DNA from: Aedes albopictus
Lineage: Eukaryota > Arthropoda > Insecta > Diptera > Culicidae
DNA length: 64,000 bases
Assembly: GCF_035046485.1 (NCBI RefSeq)
Contig: NC_085137.1
Location: 46,245,155-46,309,154, forward strand
Direction of reading: 5' to 3'
The notes beneath the pieces were generated by a model. The model did not search any database. It was not told the origin of the DNA and was given only the letters and a program-made list of their open reading frames with translations. Position 1 is the first letter of the stretch; each line of letters begins with the position of its first letter. Positions 33,382 through 45,633 of this stretch are shown piece by piece. Position numbers and translations under genes: made by a program.

Positions 33382-35608
33382 ACACACGCGAGACGTGACA
33401 TGAGACAAGACATAACACTTATTGTTCTTACAATCGTCAAGAAAAGATTAAAATTACATTTACGTCGACCGATTTCGGGCGACATCTACAGGACAATGTT
33501 CAAGTGACTGCGTTGATTTTCGTACTTTGTTTGGCCTAACCGACCTGACAATACAGTAGCATCTCTTCGTTTTTTGGACGTGTACGAACAACGTACGAAA
33601 AAGGATCAATTTTCTAAGCACAATTACCGGAACATGGTAGGGTGCTCACCTGGAAGACCTCATAAACTTTACAAAACGACTATTTCCTCTGTTCTCGAGT
33701 GAGGCTCTTTCTGTTTCCACTCAGCAGCAAACTTCCACCTATTAAAGTTGGAACGAATCCAATACCGTTGCTTGCGTATTGCCCTCAGCTGTATGCACTT
33801 AACGCATAATACGAGCCTAGAGGTCCTGACAGGGGTTAAACCTCTCCAGAACCGCTTCTGGGAGCTCTCGCTAAGGTTACTTATCAAGGGTAGAGTGAGC
33901 AACAAACTTGTTATTGAAAACTTCGAAGAAATGCTCAGTCTGAACACTCAGTCAAAATTCATGAGAATTTATCTGTTCTGCATGTCGTCTGACATAAGCC
34001 AATCAAGTTATAACCCTCCTCGTGTACACTTCACTAATGACAGTTCCTCTGTTAAATACGATCTGTCCATGAAAAAGCTGTATATGGAATACCAGATCAA
34101 CTTCGATGTATATTTATTCCTCGGATTTTTAACGAAATGTTACAAAATGTCAATTCCTGTAAGAGATTCTTCACTGATGGGTCTCGCATATATGGATCCA
34201 CTGGTTTCGGTGTCTTCAATGAAAATTTCACCGCCTTCCCCAAACTTCAGGAACCTTGTTCGGTTTATGTTGCTGAGCTGGCAGCAATCAACTTCGCTTT
34301 GGGGATGATTTCCATCATCTATCATTCATCTTCTCGGATAGCCTTAGTTCGATTGAGGCACTCCGGTCGATGAAACCTGTAAAATATCCATCTTACTTTC
34401 CTACAATAATAAGGGAGCAAATGGGTCCACTGGTAGAAAGATCATACAAGATTTCCTTTGTATGGGTCCCCTCACATTGCTCAACTTATGGCAATGAGAA
34501 GGCGGACTCTCTCCCAAAGGTGGCACGAATTTCCCAAATGGAGGAGAACGTGCCTCTGGAGCCGACCTACTGATACTGAAAGGTGGGCGTACAGGAAGGT
34601 GAGATCTATGATAGAAGAATTTCACATGATGATTTTTTCCATTTTGTTCGTCAGAGTTCTCTTCAAAGTTGGCAAAATGATGGCCAGCTAGCACGGTGAT
34701 TACATTCCATAATTCCTATTGTTTCTTTGCGAGTGTGGTGGTATGGTTTGGAAGTAAGTCGCAATTTCATTCGCGTGATGTCAAGACTCATGTCCAACCA
34801 TTACTCGCTAGATGCGCATTTACACAGGATTAACCTCGCGTTGAGCAATGTTTGTACTAAGTGTGATTCCGGTTATGATGACATCTACCACGTAGTTTGG
34901 CAATGCCCGGATAATGACGCCTCCAGAGCACTACTTTTAAATACCCTTGAGGCCCGAGGTAGACAACCCTTTGTTATTGTGAGAGATGTGTTGGGGACCC
35001 GCGATATCACATATATGGGATGTACTTTCGACTTTCTTCGCTCTGCTGTTTTAAAAGTTTAATTCGCTTGTGCTTTCTTCTCCAGTTTTTTTCTCTGTTT
35101 TGTCCTCTTTGTGTTACCAAGCTGCTCCTAGCCATCCGGAAGACCAAGTCCCACAACAAGTTGGTACCAACACCACAAGGCACCGAATACGCTAGCAAGA
35201 TGCGATTCACCCCCGGATGAGCTGCAGTGAAACCTTTGGTCCAATCCTTACCCTGTCCATCCCTCAAAATGTGACCCTCTAACCTCGAGCTCCCACGAGT
35301 ACTCTGGCTTCCACCCATTACTAACAGATATCATTGAAAAGTTAGTACTCTGTATAATGTATACTATTAAGTACAAAAAAAACATCTTCGGCTCCGTAAC
35401 GCGTTATACGCGATTGAGCCTCAAATAAATGAACAAGATAAAAAAAACAACAGTAACGTACGAAAATCAACACAGTCAGTCGGACATTGTCCTGTAGATG
35501 GGCTAGATCACGCCCGAAACCGGTCGACGTAAAGGTAATTTTAATCTTTTCTTGCGAATGTAAGAACGATAAGTGTTATGTCTTGTCTCATGTCGCGTCT
35601 CGTGTGTG
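33382..35608. mobile_element. Long-TIR (about 150 bp) element enclosing an I-like fragment
   Basis: The left arm (33382 to about 33530) and right arm (about 35455 to 35608) are inverted copies sharing GACATGAGACAAGACATAAC, AAGAAAAGATTAAAATTAC and TTTACGTCGACCG. The arms lie within weak 12-bp array sequence. The interior is mostly a retroelement fragment, so the original element may be little more than its arms. Confidence 0.75.
33625..35449 (+). pseudogene. I-like non-LTR pol, 3' half with RNase H
   Basis: Past the RT palm it reads RIQYRCLRIAL and SLEVLTGV. An RNase H domain follows with FFTDGS (Asp), VAELAAIN (Glu), FSDSLSSIEA (Asp) and WVPSHCSTYGNEKADSL (last Asp) in order. Next comes a C-terminal zinc-type motif CTKCDSGYDDIYHVVWQC. 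The RNase H downstream of RT is characteristic of the I superclade. A 3' untranslated region follows and ends in AAATAAATGAACAAGATAAA and an A-run at about 35449. Several frame changes and one early stop make it inactive. It is 5'-truncated and on the plus strand. Confidence 0.8.
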
Positions 35609-36545
35609 TTTCAAAGTACTCCTACAGAAATCTCTCCAGGAGTGATTTCTCCAGCAATTTCTCTGCCGATTCTTTCAAAACCAATTACAAATATTCTTTA
35701 ACGACATTTTTCAATGGCAATTCCTTCACATATGTCACAAAGAATTATTTTAGAAATCTTTCATGAATTGCGTAAGAAATTTATGTATACAGTTTTTCAA
35801 AGAAAAATCTTCTGTGATTCTCTTACAATTCGTCCAGGTATTCCTTAAAAAATCCTCCAGAAACTGATTTATAAATTTCTCCAGGGATTCCTTTAGAAAA
35901 TCCTTCAGAGAGAGTTTCACAAACTCTCACAGTGATTTTTTAAAGAAAATGTTCTGGAATTGCTTCTGGTATTTCACTATAAATTCTCCAGAACTTTTTC
36001 ACGATGGTTCCTTTAGAAAACCTTTCACGATCTTCTTTCAAAATTGCTTTACAAATCATCCAGGGATTCCTTCAGAACATATTTCAGGAGTTGCTTCATA
36101 AAATCCTACATGGATACTTTGAAAATTCCTCAAGCGATTCCTTCACAAATTCTTCAAACGTTTCATGAAAAAAAAAACTTTTTCCAGGGATTTTCCAAAT
36201 ATTCCTTCAATTTTTTTTCAAAAATTTCTCCACAGATTCTTGAAAGAAGTATCAAATGTATTCCTATAGATTCTTCCATGGATTCCTTCAAAATTTCTCG
36301 AATTTCTTTTGAAAATCTTCCAGGTGTTTCCGCACAGTTTTTTTTTCAAAGATTCTTCCAAGGATTCTCTTGAAAATTAATCTAGTGGTTTCTCTAGAAT
36401 TTCTTCCGAGGATTCGTTCAGGAATTCGTACAAGTATTCCGTCGCGAATTTCGGAAATTTCTCTAGGGACGTCATCCTGGATTACAATAGGAAATCCAGA
36501 CGAAATGTCTCTAGAAATATCTTCAGGGATTCATCTAGAGATTTT
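35609..36545 (+). repeat. 12-bp array, forward orientation, degenerate
   Basis: Repeated TTCTCCAGGGATTCCTT-like units, more diverged and T-richer than the 25-29 kb array. No gene. Confidence 0.75.
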
Positions 36546-36599
36546 GCTTGATTATACCTTATGCATATTTTATGCCTATTTTTTTATTTTATTTTTTTT

Positions 36600-36830
36600 T
36601 TTCAAGCAATGCGCTCGACAGCCATTCGAAGAAAGAGGACTAGTCATGGCCATACCTCGCGCTGGTCGACCCCGCACTGATAGATGGCCGTCAGGCGTAA
36701 TTCAGAAAGGGTTGCATACTGTCTATTCGATGATTGATGGGCAAGACTCTGAGCACGTTATAGAGATAGCATTGAGCGTCATACACCACATGCTTTTAGG
36801 GAGTCTTTCAGTAATCCCTCCAAACTTTTT
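36600..36830 (+). repeat. Dispersed insert related to 48420-48627 (opposite strand)
   Basis: The block 36628-36699 (GAAGAAAGAGGACTAGTCAT onward) matches the reverse complement of 48481-48554, and TCTGAGCACG further on also matches. It follows a long T-rich run and interrupts the 12-bp array. The family is unknown. Confidence 0.6.
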
Positions 36831-36894
36831 CTTTTGATTTTTTTTTAGGATTTTTCCTATTAATTTCTCGAAATATCCCTCTAGGAACTCACTG

Positions 36895-39060
36895 GTTTCT
36901 AAGGAATTATTTCAGGTATTCCTCCAGGTATTTCTTCAGGAATTCTTACAGAAATACTATTAGAACTTCCGTGCGAAATTTCCCCTTGATATTTCTGCAG
37001 GAATTCCTTTAGAAATCTCAAGAAACTTTTCAAGGAATTTCTCGCAGATTTCTCCATTTCTCCAGATATTCATTGAAAAAGCAATTCCAACAGGAATTTC
37101 CTCACCGATACTTGCAAGAGTTCGTCTCGAAAATCAAGCAGGATTTTTTCTATACCTAATTAACATTTTGATGACCAATCAATCTCGTAGAAATTTTGAG
37201 AATGGTCATAAAACCCAATCGATTTTGTTTTGGTCTTATGTTGGTTCTAAGATCCTCTTGAAGTCTATTCGACTAGAAAATGTTACTTGGGAAGATCTCT
37301 GCGGGAGTGCCATCAGTAATTCTTGCCGGCATTCCTCTTGAGATACCTTCAGGAACTCATCTTCAGTTCTCTCAGACATTTCTTCAGAAATTCCTTGGCA
37401 GTCTTCCAGAAATTTCACTAGAAAGCTCTCAAAATATTCTTCTAGTAGTTATTTTGCGTAATTTTCAAAAAAATGATTGATAAATTTCTAATAGGATTTA
37501 CTTAGATTTTTTCATGAATTATTCCAAAAAAATGTCCAGTGATCTCTTAGAAATTTCTCCAGAGATTCTCTCCGGAATTTAAAAAATACTCAAGCATTTA
37601 TTCCTTGGAATTTCTCCAGAAATTTTGCAAAACAATCTTGTAGAAATACATACAGATGATTCCACACTTATTTTAGGCATTACGTCAGAGATTCCTTCAA
37701 AATATCCCTCAGACTATTTTATTTAAAAATTTCTGCAGGGTTTCCTTTAGGAAATCCTTCAGTGATTTTAGCACTTATTCTGTCCCTTATTTGTACAAGA
37801 AGTTCTCGTAATAAATTTATCTTCAGGGTATCTCCAAGAGTTCTTCCAAGAACTACTTCAGAAAATTCTTCAAAGACCTCCTCAGAAAGTTATTCAGGAA
37901 TTTCTTCAAGAATTTCTCCAGTAGCTTTGTCTACAACTTTTACATGGAATACGGCTGTTTTTTTATGATTTTTTCAGATATCCCTAGGGTGTGTTTCAGA
38001 AATTCTACCTGGAGTTTTCAGAAAACTTCTCCATAAATTTCTTCAGAACTTTCTCCATTTTTTTTCCCATCATTATTATTAGAAAATTTCGTAAGTTTCT
38101 CAAATAGTTTTTTCAAGAAACCTTCAAAAATTTTTGAAAATTTCTATTGAGAATCTCCAGAGATATTCGTGTGTTCATCCAACCCAAACAAAACGAATGA
38201 CATGCAAGAGGATTTTTTAAGAAATTTCTCAAAAGATTCTTTCGGGTTTCGTCTTGAATAACTTCAAAAATTCCTCCAGACGATGATGATTAACCTGGGC
38301 TTGTTAGGGGAATATCTGTAAATAAAAAGAAAATCGCGTTAAGTACTGTTCCTTTGAATTCCACTAAGAATTTGCATCCTTTGACAGATACGTATTTCGA
38401 CCTCAACTGTAAGGTCGATTTGGTGGTGGAGAAATTTTTATTACCTATTCTATGGTGGAGGTTAATAAAGATATAAGTTTTTGCATGCTGGAAAAAAAAA
38501 ACTACCTAGATTAAGTTACCTATTATTTTTACCTAAGATGCATAAAACGTGTAGAATGCGATGGATCTCTTCAGTCGAGTCAAGTACAAGACACTGAAGA
38601 CGACCTTACAGTTGAGATCGAAATACGTATCTGTCAAAGGATGCAAATTCTTAGTGGTCCTCCAGACATTTTTTTCAGATATTTTCCCATAACTAGCATA
38701 ATTTCTTTCAGACATTTTACATTGGGATTCAATTAGGAATGTCTATAGAATTCTCAAGAAATTCTTTTAAAACGCAATTCTAGCAGTTATGTCTTAACCG
38801 ATTCTTGCAGGAATTCGTCTCGAGAATCAACCAAATTTTCTTCTGCACTGCACTGCTTTAAAAATTCCTATTTGGAATTATTAAGAAATCTTAATTTTTC
38901 CGGTGGTATTTCAGGTAGTTCTTCCGAGATTTTCACAGAAATTACTCATGCAATTATTCCTTCTCCAGGAATTTAAGGAGAAATTATCCTGGAAATACTT
39001 TCAGAAGGTTATTCAGTTATATTCCAGGTACTTCATTTCATTGAAAAAACACAATGCTTT
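36895..39060 (+). repeat. 12-bp array, forward orientation, interrupted by a foldback element
   Basis: Degenerate array, with the insert at 38282-38657. The segment near 37080-37145 (GAGTTCGTCTCGAAAATCAA) resembles that near 38777-38845 (GAATTCGTCTCGAGAATCAA) over about 70 bp. The array region thus contains a larger-scale internal duplication. Confidence 0.7.
38282..38657 (+). mobile_element. Foldback element with 57-bp arms and 10-bp flanking repeat
   Basis: TCCTCCAGAC flanks it at 38272-38281 and 38658-38667. Arms 38361-38417 and 38601-38657 are inverted copies containing ATCCTTTGACAGATACGTAT. The left part (38282-38360) matches the inverted copy at 476-594. Because the host DNA is itself a CTCCAGA-rich array, part of the direct repeat could be chance. 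Confidence 0.8.
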
Positions 39061-39159
39061 CAGAAACAGAAGGTGTTCATGAAATATTCTCTGGAGCAGA
39101 CCCGTATTCCTAGAGGGGATGGGGAGGTTTTCTGGCTCAAACCCCTAAACGGCCGGAGA

Positions 39160-40200
39160 AATATCTAAAAGAATTCCAGTAGGAATTTCGGTAGAAATTG
39201 CTGGAAGAATACCCAGAGAACCCTTTTTGGAATTGATAAAATTCCTGAAGAATTTTGTGGAAGAATTCCTAAAGAAGTTTCTGCAGAAACATCTGAAGAA
39301 ATCCCAAGATAAATTCCTTAAAAATTCTTAATAAATCACTTGAATTTTTTTTTTTTCAGGAATTCATGTGGAAATTTCAATGAAATCTTCCTGGAGATAT
39401 TGGCCAACAAATTCCTTAAATAATTCTTGGAAAAAATCCTAGAGGTATCCTTGGAAAAAATCCTAGAGAAATTCCTAGAAAAAATACATGAAGGAGCTCC
39501 CAATAGAATCTCTGTACCACCACATTTATGTACCACTGTACATAAATCCCTGAAGAAATTCCTGGACACATTCCTTTGGGAATTTTCAATAACTGCCTTA
39601 GAAAATTTCCTAAAAAACACCCTTGATGAGTTCGTAAAGAAACACCTGCTCAAAATTCCGAAGAAATTGTTAGAAAAATTTCTTGTAGAGAAGTTTCTGA
39701 AAAAATCTTCGTTTGTAATTTTGAAGTAATCGCTGAAATATTTCCCAAAGGGGTTCCTTTTCAAAGTAATCCTTGGCGGAGTATCCCAAGGAGGCTATGA
39801 AAAGTATCCTAAATGAATCAAGAAATTTCTGGAGATTTTATTTGTTGCGGAAATAGCTGCATGAAATTTCTGAAATAAAAACACTGGCAGTTTTTCTGGA
39901 GAAAGCACTAAAAAATCCTAAAAAATACCTTGAAAGACCTTATAAAGGAATACAGGTGGAGTAACTTATGAGGAAGATTTTCTAAAATATTTTTTTTTTT
40001 TTGAAAAAATAGAAGACCCTTAGAGAAACATTCGGAGAACATTCTGAAGGAATTCTAAACTTTTGGTTTTCTCCATCCATGAATATATTTCGGAATGGAG
40101 GGATTTAAAAGGAAAAAAAGTTCCTCAAAATTCTTTTTCAGAGGATCCTCAGGGAACTTCAAGGCAATTTCTAATAGATTCTTATGGATTTCTGGAGGAA
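39160..40200 (-). repeat. 12-bp array, reverse orientation
   Basis: Units of the type GAAATTCCTGAAGAA, that is the complement of the 25-29 kb unit. A small GTACCACCACATTTATGTAC-type hairpin sits at about 39518-39550. Opposite-strand ORFs here are array translations. Confidence 0.75.
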
Positions 40201-40319
40201 AGAATATTTTCACTATGCCTGAGAAGCGAAAAATGTTGAAAACTTACCAAGGATGTTATGCATGTCCTAGATGGCAACGAGGATTTTTTTTTTTTGAGAA
40301 TGATTGCGATCTAAAAAGA

Positions 40320-41940
40320 AAATAGCAACGTTTGTGCCATCAACAGATCCGCATGCTGCTTTCAAACGACGAGGACGACGCAGCTCAACTAGTAGTCAGA
40401 TGTCAGATGCTTTCGTTGTGATGTGACGAGCTGACATCGAACATCGAACCAGTCGTGTGCATAAATTATGATGATGCGGTTTTGTCGATTCTGCAAATGA
40501 ATTATTAGCTTTAGTCGTTTCCATGATTTGTAGCAGAGTCTTTGGAATTGCTGATAGCGCGACGTTGAAGAATTGATACATGTACTATCACGAGTAACAA
40601 GCTGACCGCTTGGAAGACGGTTTAATGTCCGTTTGTGATGTTTTACAAGCGGATCGCTGCGCAAGATTGACGATTGTGGCATGGGGACAGCTGGTCAGCT
40701 GATTATTTCAAATTTATGATGGTTTTCATGTTTAATCTGTTTGCTTTAACTTATGGTAAGTGAAGTGCAGTAGCTGATGTAGTCTCCTGCCGTTCTTAGG
40801 TAAATTAATCATCGCTTCAGAATGATACAAAGAAGGAAGAAACACAGATTTTAAGGATAAGCATCTTGGAATTTATATATGATCAAGTGACCCATTCATG
40901 CCGCTACTCACCTGTTCAATAAAAGAAATCCCGAAGATTTATACCACGCTGTCAAAAGCTTTTAAAAACGTTTAATGGTTTGCCTCATAAATGCAACGGT
41001 ACATGACTATGAATACCATAACTGACAGGTGCTTAAAAGGATAGAAATGGTCCCAATAAACCATAACCAAAAGAGTTAACAAGCTCGTGATCACTCTGAT
41101 TTTACCATGCATCAAAATTGAAATCTCAACTTCAATCGTCAAACAATACCCCATAGAAATGATAACCATCAAGCCAGAGGCCAATAACACAAATAGGAGA
41201 AAATCCGCATTCATGTATGCAAATAAGCCGCAAATTCGACTCCCCCTTACGAGACGCTCCCCATGAGGCCAATTTGAAAAATGACCGAAAGCCAGCCCGA
41301 TTGCTACCGCATTTGCCCTAAGACCTAAGTTTGCAGCATTCAACAGCAGCCCAAATTCCTGACCGAACATTTCAATCATATTATCCTCCGTTGCGCTGCT
41401 GGGCCCACGATCCGCGAATAACCTGCTCCCGAATCATGTACCCGGAGCGGCCACGCACCATTCATTCAGGGAGCGCCTTGCTTTGCTTTGCTTTGCGTGG
41501 CGGTTCGGCGATGATTGATATAATCATGTAAATTTCGCCAGTTAAAAGTAAACTGCCAACCGTTCATCGTGTCCCCGGTTGTTAGCAACCAGCAGCCAGC
41601 GCAGGCAGTCGTGTAGCGCCCGGAGGAATCATTCCAGACCGAAATCGGGCGCTGATCTTAACGAGGTCGAGTTGCTTTGTGCGTGCGTGTCTGATGTCTT
41701 TGGCTTTGTTGGCATATGGAAATTTGCATTCCAATATTTCTCTCCGCTGCACATATTTGCTGCTTGGCTGATTGCCCGGGGTACTGTATGGCAATGTGTC
41801 TCGTAAGAGCCACATTTGGCCGCGGCATTGACGGTTCCTATCTGGAGCAGAGGTTGCCAAATGTCGGCCTTTTAGCAGCTAGATGTAATGATCAATGAAA
41901 AGCTGAACTTAGGCGAGAGCTGAACGTCGAATACGCCTGC
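40320..41940. other. Possibly single-copy stretch with one hydrophobic ORF
   Basis: It is repeat-poor and of mixed composition. On the minus strand an ATG-started frame of 135 codons (40972-41379) is strongly hydrophobic over its middle and C-terminal part, with at least two stretches long enough to span a membrane, preceded by NWPHGERLVRG. I recognise no family; it could be a fragment of a membrane protein exon or chance. A short CTTTG run lies near 41478. Confidence 0.3.
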
Positions 41941-41949
41941 AAAAAGGAT

Positions 41950-43250
41950 TTTTTTTTTATTATCGTACAAATTGGGCCGAAAGGTCTCAGATTTTCATAA
42001 TGCTTTTTTCACAGGCAGGGCTCATGGATATATGAATAAAAAAAATTGAGAAAAAACAGGGTCGCCTATTTTTCCGGAAAACTCAGGAGGATTTTTTTTT
42101 CGTTTTCCCCTGACAAAGTTTCTTTTTATGAAAATGGAAGCAAGTTTATCAGAAATTAAAAAAAAAAATACGAACTGGAAAAAGTTTTTTACAAAATTTT
42201 CCACCGTTGAGAAAATACGTAAAGAAAAGCCGGAATACCTGAACTTGTGGAAAGTATTCCAAAAAAAAATAAAAAATGAGAAGTTTATTTTATTAGCTTT
42301 AATCGCTGAATTTTATGGTAGGCACTTTTTTTCGATTTTGAGTAATGGCCAATTTTGTGAAAAATATTCATATGTGCCATATAAGCCTTTTCTTTGAAAA
42401 ATCATAACTCAAGGATGAAGCATCGTAGAAACAAAGTTTTTTTATGAAAATGAAAGCAAATTTTCTCAGGAACCGAAAAAAAATGTGAACTGAATAAAGT
42501 TTACCACAAAATTGTCCACCGCTGAGAAAATTTATGAAGAATAGCTGGGTGAACAGTGCCCGAAAATTTCTAATTTTTTTTTGAGAAGGAAATTTTAAAA
42601 ACTTTAATTCCAGATGCTTTAAGGATATTTTTTTTTTCGATTCTGAGTTATGGCTTCGAATAATATATGGGTTTTCGAAGAAAAGGCTTGTATAATCATT
42701 TTTCACAAAATTGGCCATAACTTAGGAACGAAAAAGAGCGTAAAAGTAAGTTACTGGCATTGAACTTTATAAAACTGGCTTCTCAAAAATATTTTATCAA
42801 AAATTTTCCGCGAGTTCGGGCATAGTTTTTCCGGCTTTTCTTTAAAAAAATTCTCAACGGTGGAAAGCTTTGTGGAAAACTTTTTCCAGTTCATATTGTT
42901 TGTTATTCATAAAAAAAAACTTTGTTTCTACGATGCTTCGTCTTTGAGTTATGATTTTTCAAAGAAAATAATTATATGGTACATCTGGACAATATTCAGA
43001 AAATTGGGCATAACTCAAAAAAATGGCATTCCAAAAATTTCAGCGATGAAAGCTTATGAAATTACCTTCTCATTTTTTTTTTATTCTCCACGAGTTCGGG
43101 CATATTTTTTTCTGGCTTTTCTTTATGAATTTTCTCAACGGTGGAATTTTTTTTGGAAAACTTTTTCCAGTTCGTATTGTTTTGGATTGCTGACAAATTT
43201 TGCTTTCATTTTCATTAAAGAAATTTTCTAAATGAAATCAAATTTTACAT
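41950..43250. repeat. Complex of inverted ~110-bp repeats
   Basis: Blocks around 42110-42330 and 42430-42545 (plus strand: TTTTTTATGAAAATG...CCACCGnTGAGAAAAT) recur inverted around 42840-42950 and 43080-43240 (ATTnTCTCAACGGTGGAA...CATTTTCAT). The whole 1.3 kb folds on itself. Short ORFs on both strands are consequences of this symmetry. Confidence 0.7.
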
Positions 43251-43384
43251 TTAATCGAAGCAAAATTGTTTTTTCTGTATGGATAGTGTAGGGTTGCTAT
43301 ACCGCTATCTGCTCGGTCGCTTTTTGTTGCAATTCTGCGGTGTTAATTAAAAGTAAGTGAACCCAGAATTTTCAACTTCCTTTC

Positions 43385-44110
43385 GCCGGTCTCTGAAGAA
43401 TACTTCCCAAATCAAATCGTCATGTTACAGATTATTTTAGAAAATCTTCCATGTGTTTCTCCACATGTGCCACAAAGAATTTTTTTAAGAAATCGGATAT
43501 TAATTGCTTCACAAACTTCTCAATGATTTTTCATTTCAGAGAATGTTTGAGAAACTTCACCCAGGAAATACTTCAGAGATTCCTCTGGATATTTATTCAG
43601 AAATTTCTCTAGACATTCGTTGAGAGAATCTATTGGAGTTTTTTTTTAGAAAATCTACCAAAAATTTCTTCAGAAATTCTTTTTAAAAATCTTTCTAAAT
43701 CTTTCTAAATCTTTCGGAAATTTGTTCGAGTTTAGGCCAAAAAATCCCTCACGGATTCTTTCAAAAAAACTTTCATGGATCAATTCGGAAATTTTCTTCC
43801 GGTATTTGTTCAAAAAATTCCTCTTATACTACAAATTCCAAAAATAATTCTTTCAAAGCATCTTGATTGATTTATTTCTGGAATTCCTCCATTTTTATTC
43901 AAAAAAAAATATTCATAAATTTGAGCAAAAATTACTCCAGGAAGTCTTTTAAAAATTCGTTCTGAGATTCCTTCAGAAATTTCTCTAGAGTTTTCTATTA
44001 TAAAACATTCAGCCAAGCCTTCAGAAACTATCCCAGAAATTTTCAGAAAATGTTTCAAAAGTTCCTTCAAAAATTTTTACTGGGATTACTTTGAGAATTC
44101 CTAATGAAGA
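43385..44110 (+). repeat. 12-bp array, forward orientation, degenerate
   Basis: AAATTTCTTCAGAAATTCTT-type units, A/T-rich and decayed. No gene. Confidence 0.7.
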
Positions 44111-44478
44111 ATTTCACCAGAAATTCCCACAACAACAATCGATTTCTCCTTCTCTCCTAATGTAAGATTTCCAAACCATAAAAAAATATTGTTTTTACTA
44201 GTTTTGAGCAGCAAATTAATCCACTGAATCATTTTCGTATCTTCAAACTCGCTGCAGCAAGTGAGCATGGTTGATCATCAGTCAGGTTGCTTAACAAGCC
44301 AACCGATCGTTGAGAAGCAGCAGTCGCAGTTGGTTCGGTTTTCCTTCGCTCCCTTTGCGTGTTCGTTCGTAGTGGTGGCTGCAGCTGAAAACTGGTCGTA
44401 TTTTTCATATTTAACTCAGATTACTTCCTGAGGAAAGGAAGTATGAGATTAAGGTAAATATTTAAAACTAAGTATGTC

Positions 44479-45421
44479 ATGAGGCTTTGGCGCTATTTTG
44501 AGTGCTGGATGGACCTCTTTATTCCAGTGCTACTCGTGGGATTAACAATGAAGTCAAACCTTAAAAAACAGAATAAAACAGAAGGAAGTGGTAGTGGCGA
44601 GGATAACCCCTTCACAAGAAGTGGGTTGGAGAGGTCTCCGTTAAGGAGAAGCGAGGAGGTAGGAGCGGGAAGCTGTGCATGCAGCTCCGGCGTGGGAGCC
44701 CCGATCCATTCCCAGGCTAGCTTGTCGGTGGAGGCATTGACTTGCGCGTGGTTGATGAAGGCCATCAACCAAAAGAGAGAAGGACTGTCCGCGATCGAGG
44801 TGGCTGAGCAGCAGTTTGCAAGATCATCGACTTTGCGCCCACGAAGTCCAACATGAGCAAGGACCCAAAAACTGCCCTGTTGCGACTTTGTAAATCGATG
44901 GATGATGTGAATCAAGATAACGAGAGACTCGTAAAGACTGCAGGAGCGGTAAAACTACCCAAAGCAAAGATTACGAAGTCTTTCCAGACGGAGGCCTTCG
45001 CATTCCCAGGAAGTCCAAGAGATGCAGCGGATGTGACAGTTCTCAGGTGAGGAGCTGTCTGGCGGTTCCCGCAAGGCTAGGAAAATACTAACCCCGAAGG
45101 AACAGGAGATTTCGACCGTTGCTAGGTCTTCAGCAACCACGAAGTTAGACGGTTGAGGGGGAGGACCTCTCTTGGACCATAGTTGAGCGGAAGAGGGGAA
45201 AGAAGACACCACAGGATGTGCAGGAACATGGTAAGAATGTCGAGGTGAGGAAACCTGCAGGCGATGCGACGGCGAAGGCCGTAAGGCACAAGGCTGCACT
45301 AGTCAGTCCACCCAAGTGCTTGATTTGTTCCGGAAAATCCGTGAACAACAAATACCCAACGTGTGATCCAAGGCTCTCGGCCTTGAAAAAAGCCGTAGCG
45401 AACAAATCACGGTCCAGGTAA
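44479..45421 (+). pseudogene. R1-like ORF1 (Gag-like) remnant
   Basis: Three open stretches follow each other in different frames: 44479-44856 (ending RSPT), 44853-45050 (starting MSKDPKTALLRL, overlapping the previous by four bases), and 45218-45421, preceded by a KRGKKTPQ-like basic run. The last has a CLICSGK...YPTCDPR segment that could be a degenerate zinc knuckle. Such basic, low-conservation proteins bind element RNA. Frame changes mark it as dead. The alternative is an unrelated retroelement ORF1. Confidence 0.5.
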
Positions 45422-45632
45422 CGCAGTTGAACGTTATTCACTGTGACGCAGCTCAGCAACTGCTTCGTCAGGTAGTTTCGGAGTGGGGGACGGATATCGC
45501 CATCATATATATATATAGCTATAGCGGACCCATGCCGAGTACCCATCGGCAATGGCAATTGGGTCGTGAATGAGTCCGCAAAAATGGCAGCGATATGGAT
45601 GACGGGTAAATACCCCATTAAGGAATCGTACT
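45422..45632 (+). pseudogene. R1-like endonuclease, N-terminal piece
   Basis: It reads VTQLNVIHCDAAQQLLRQ then EWGTDIAII, the start of R1-clade endonucleases (N-H-C-A-A-Q..L pattern and a D-A-L/I strand), with an AT run at about 45508 replacing the expected SEPY box. A stop and a frame change precede AAIWMTGKYPI. The TA-flanked MITE begins at 45634. Confidence 0.65.
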
Positions 45633-45633
45633 A

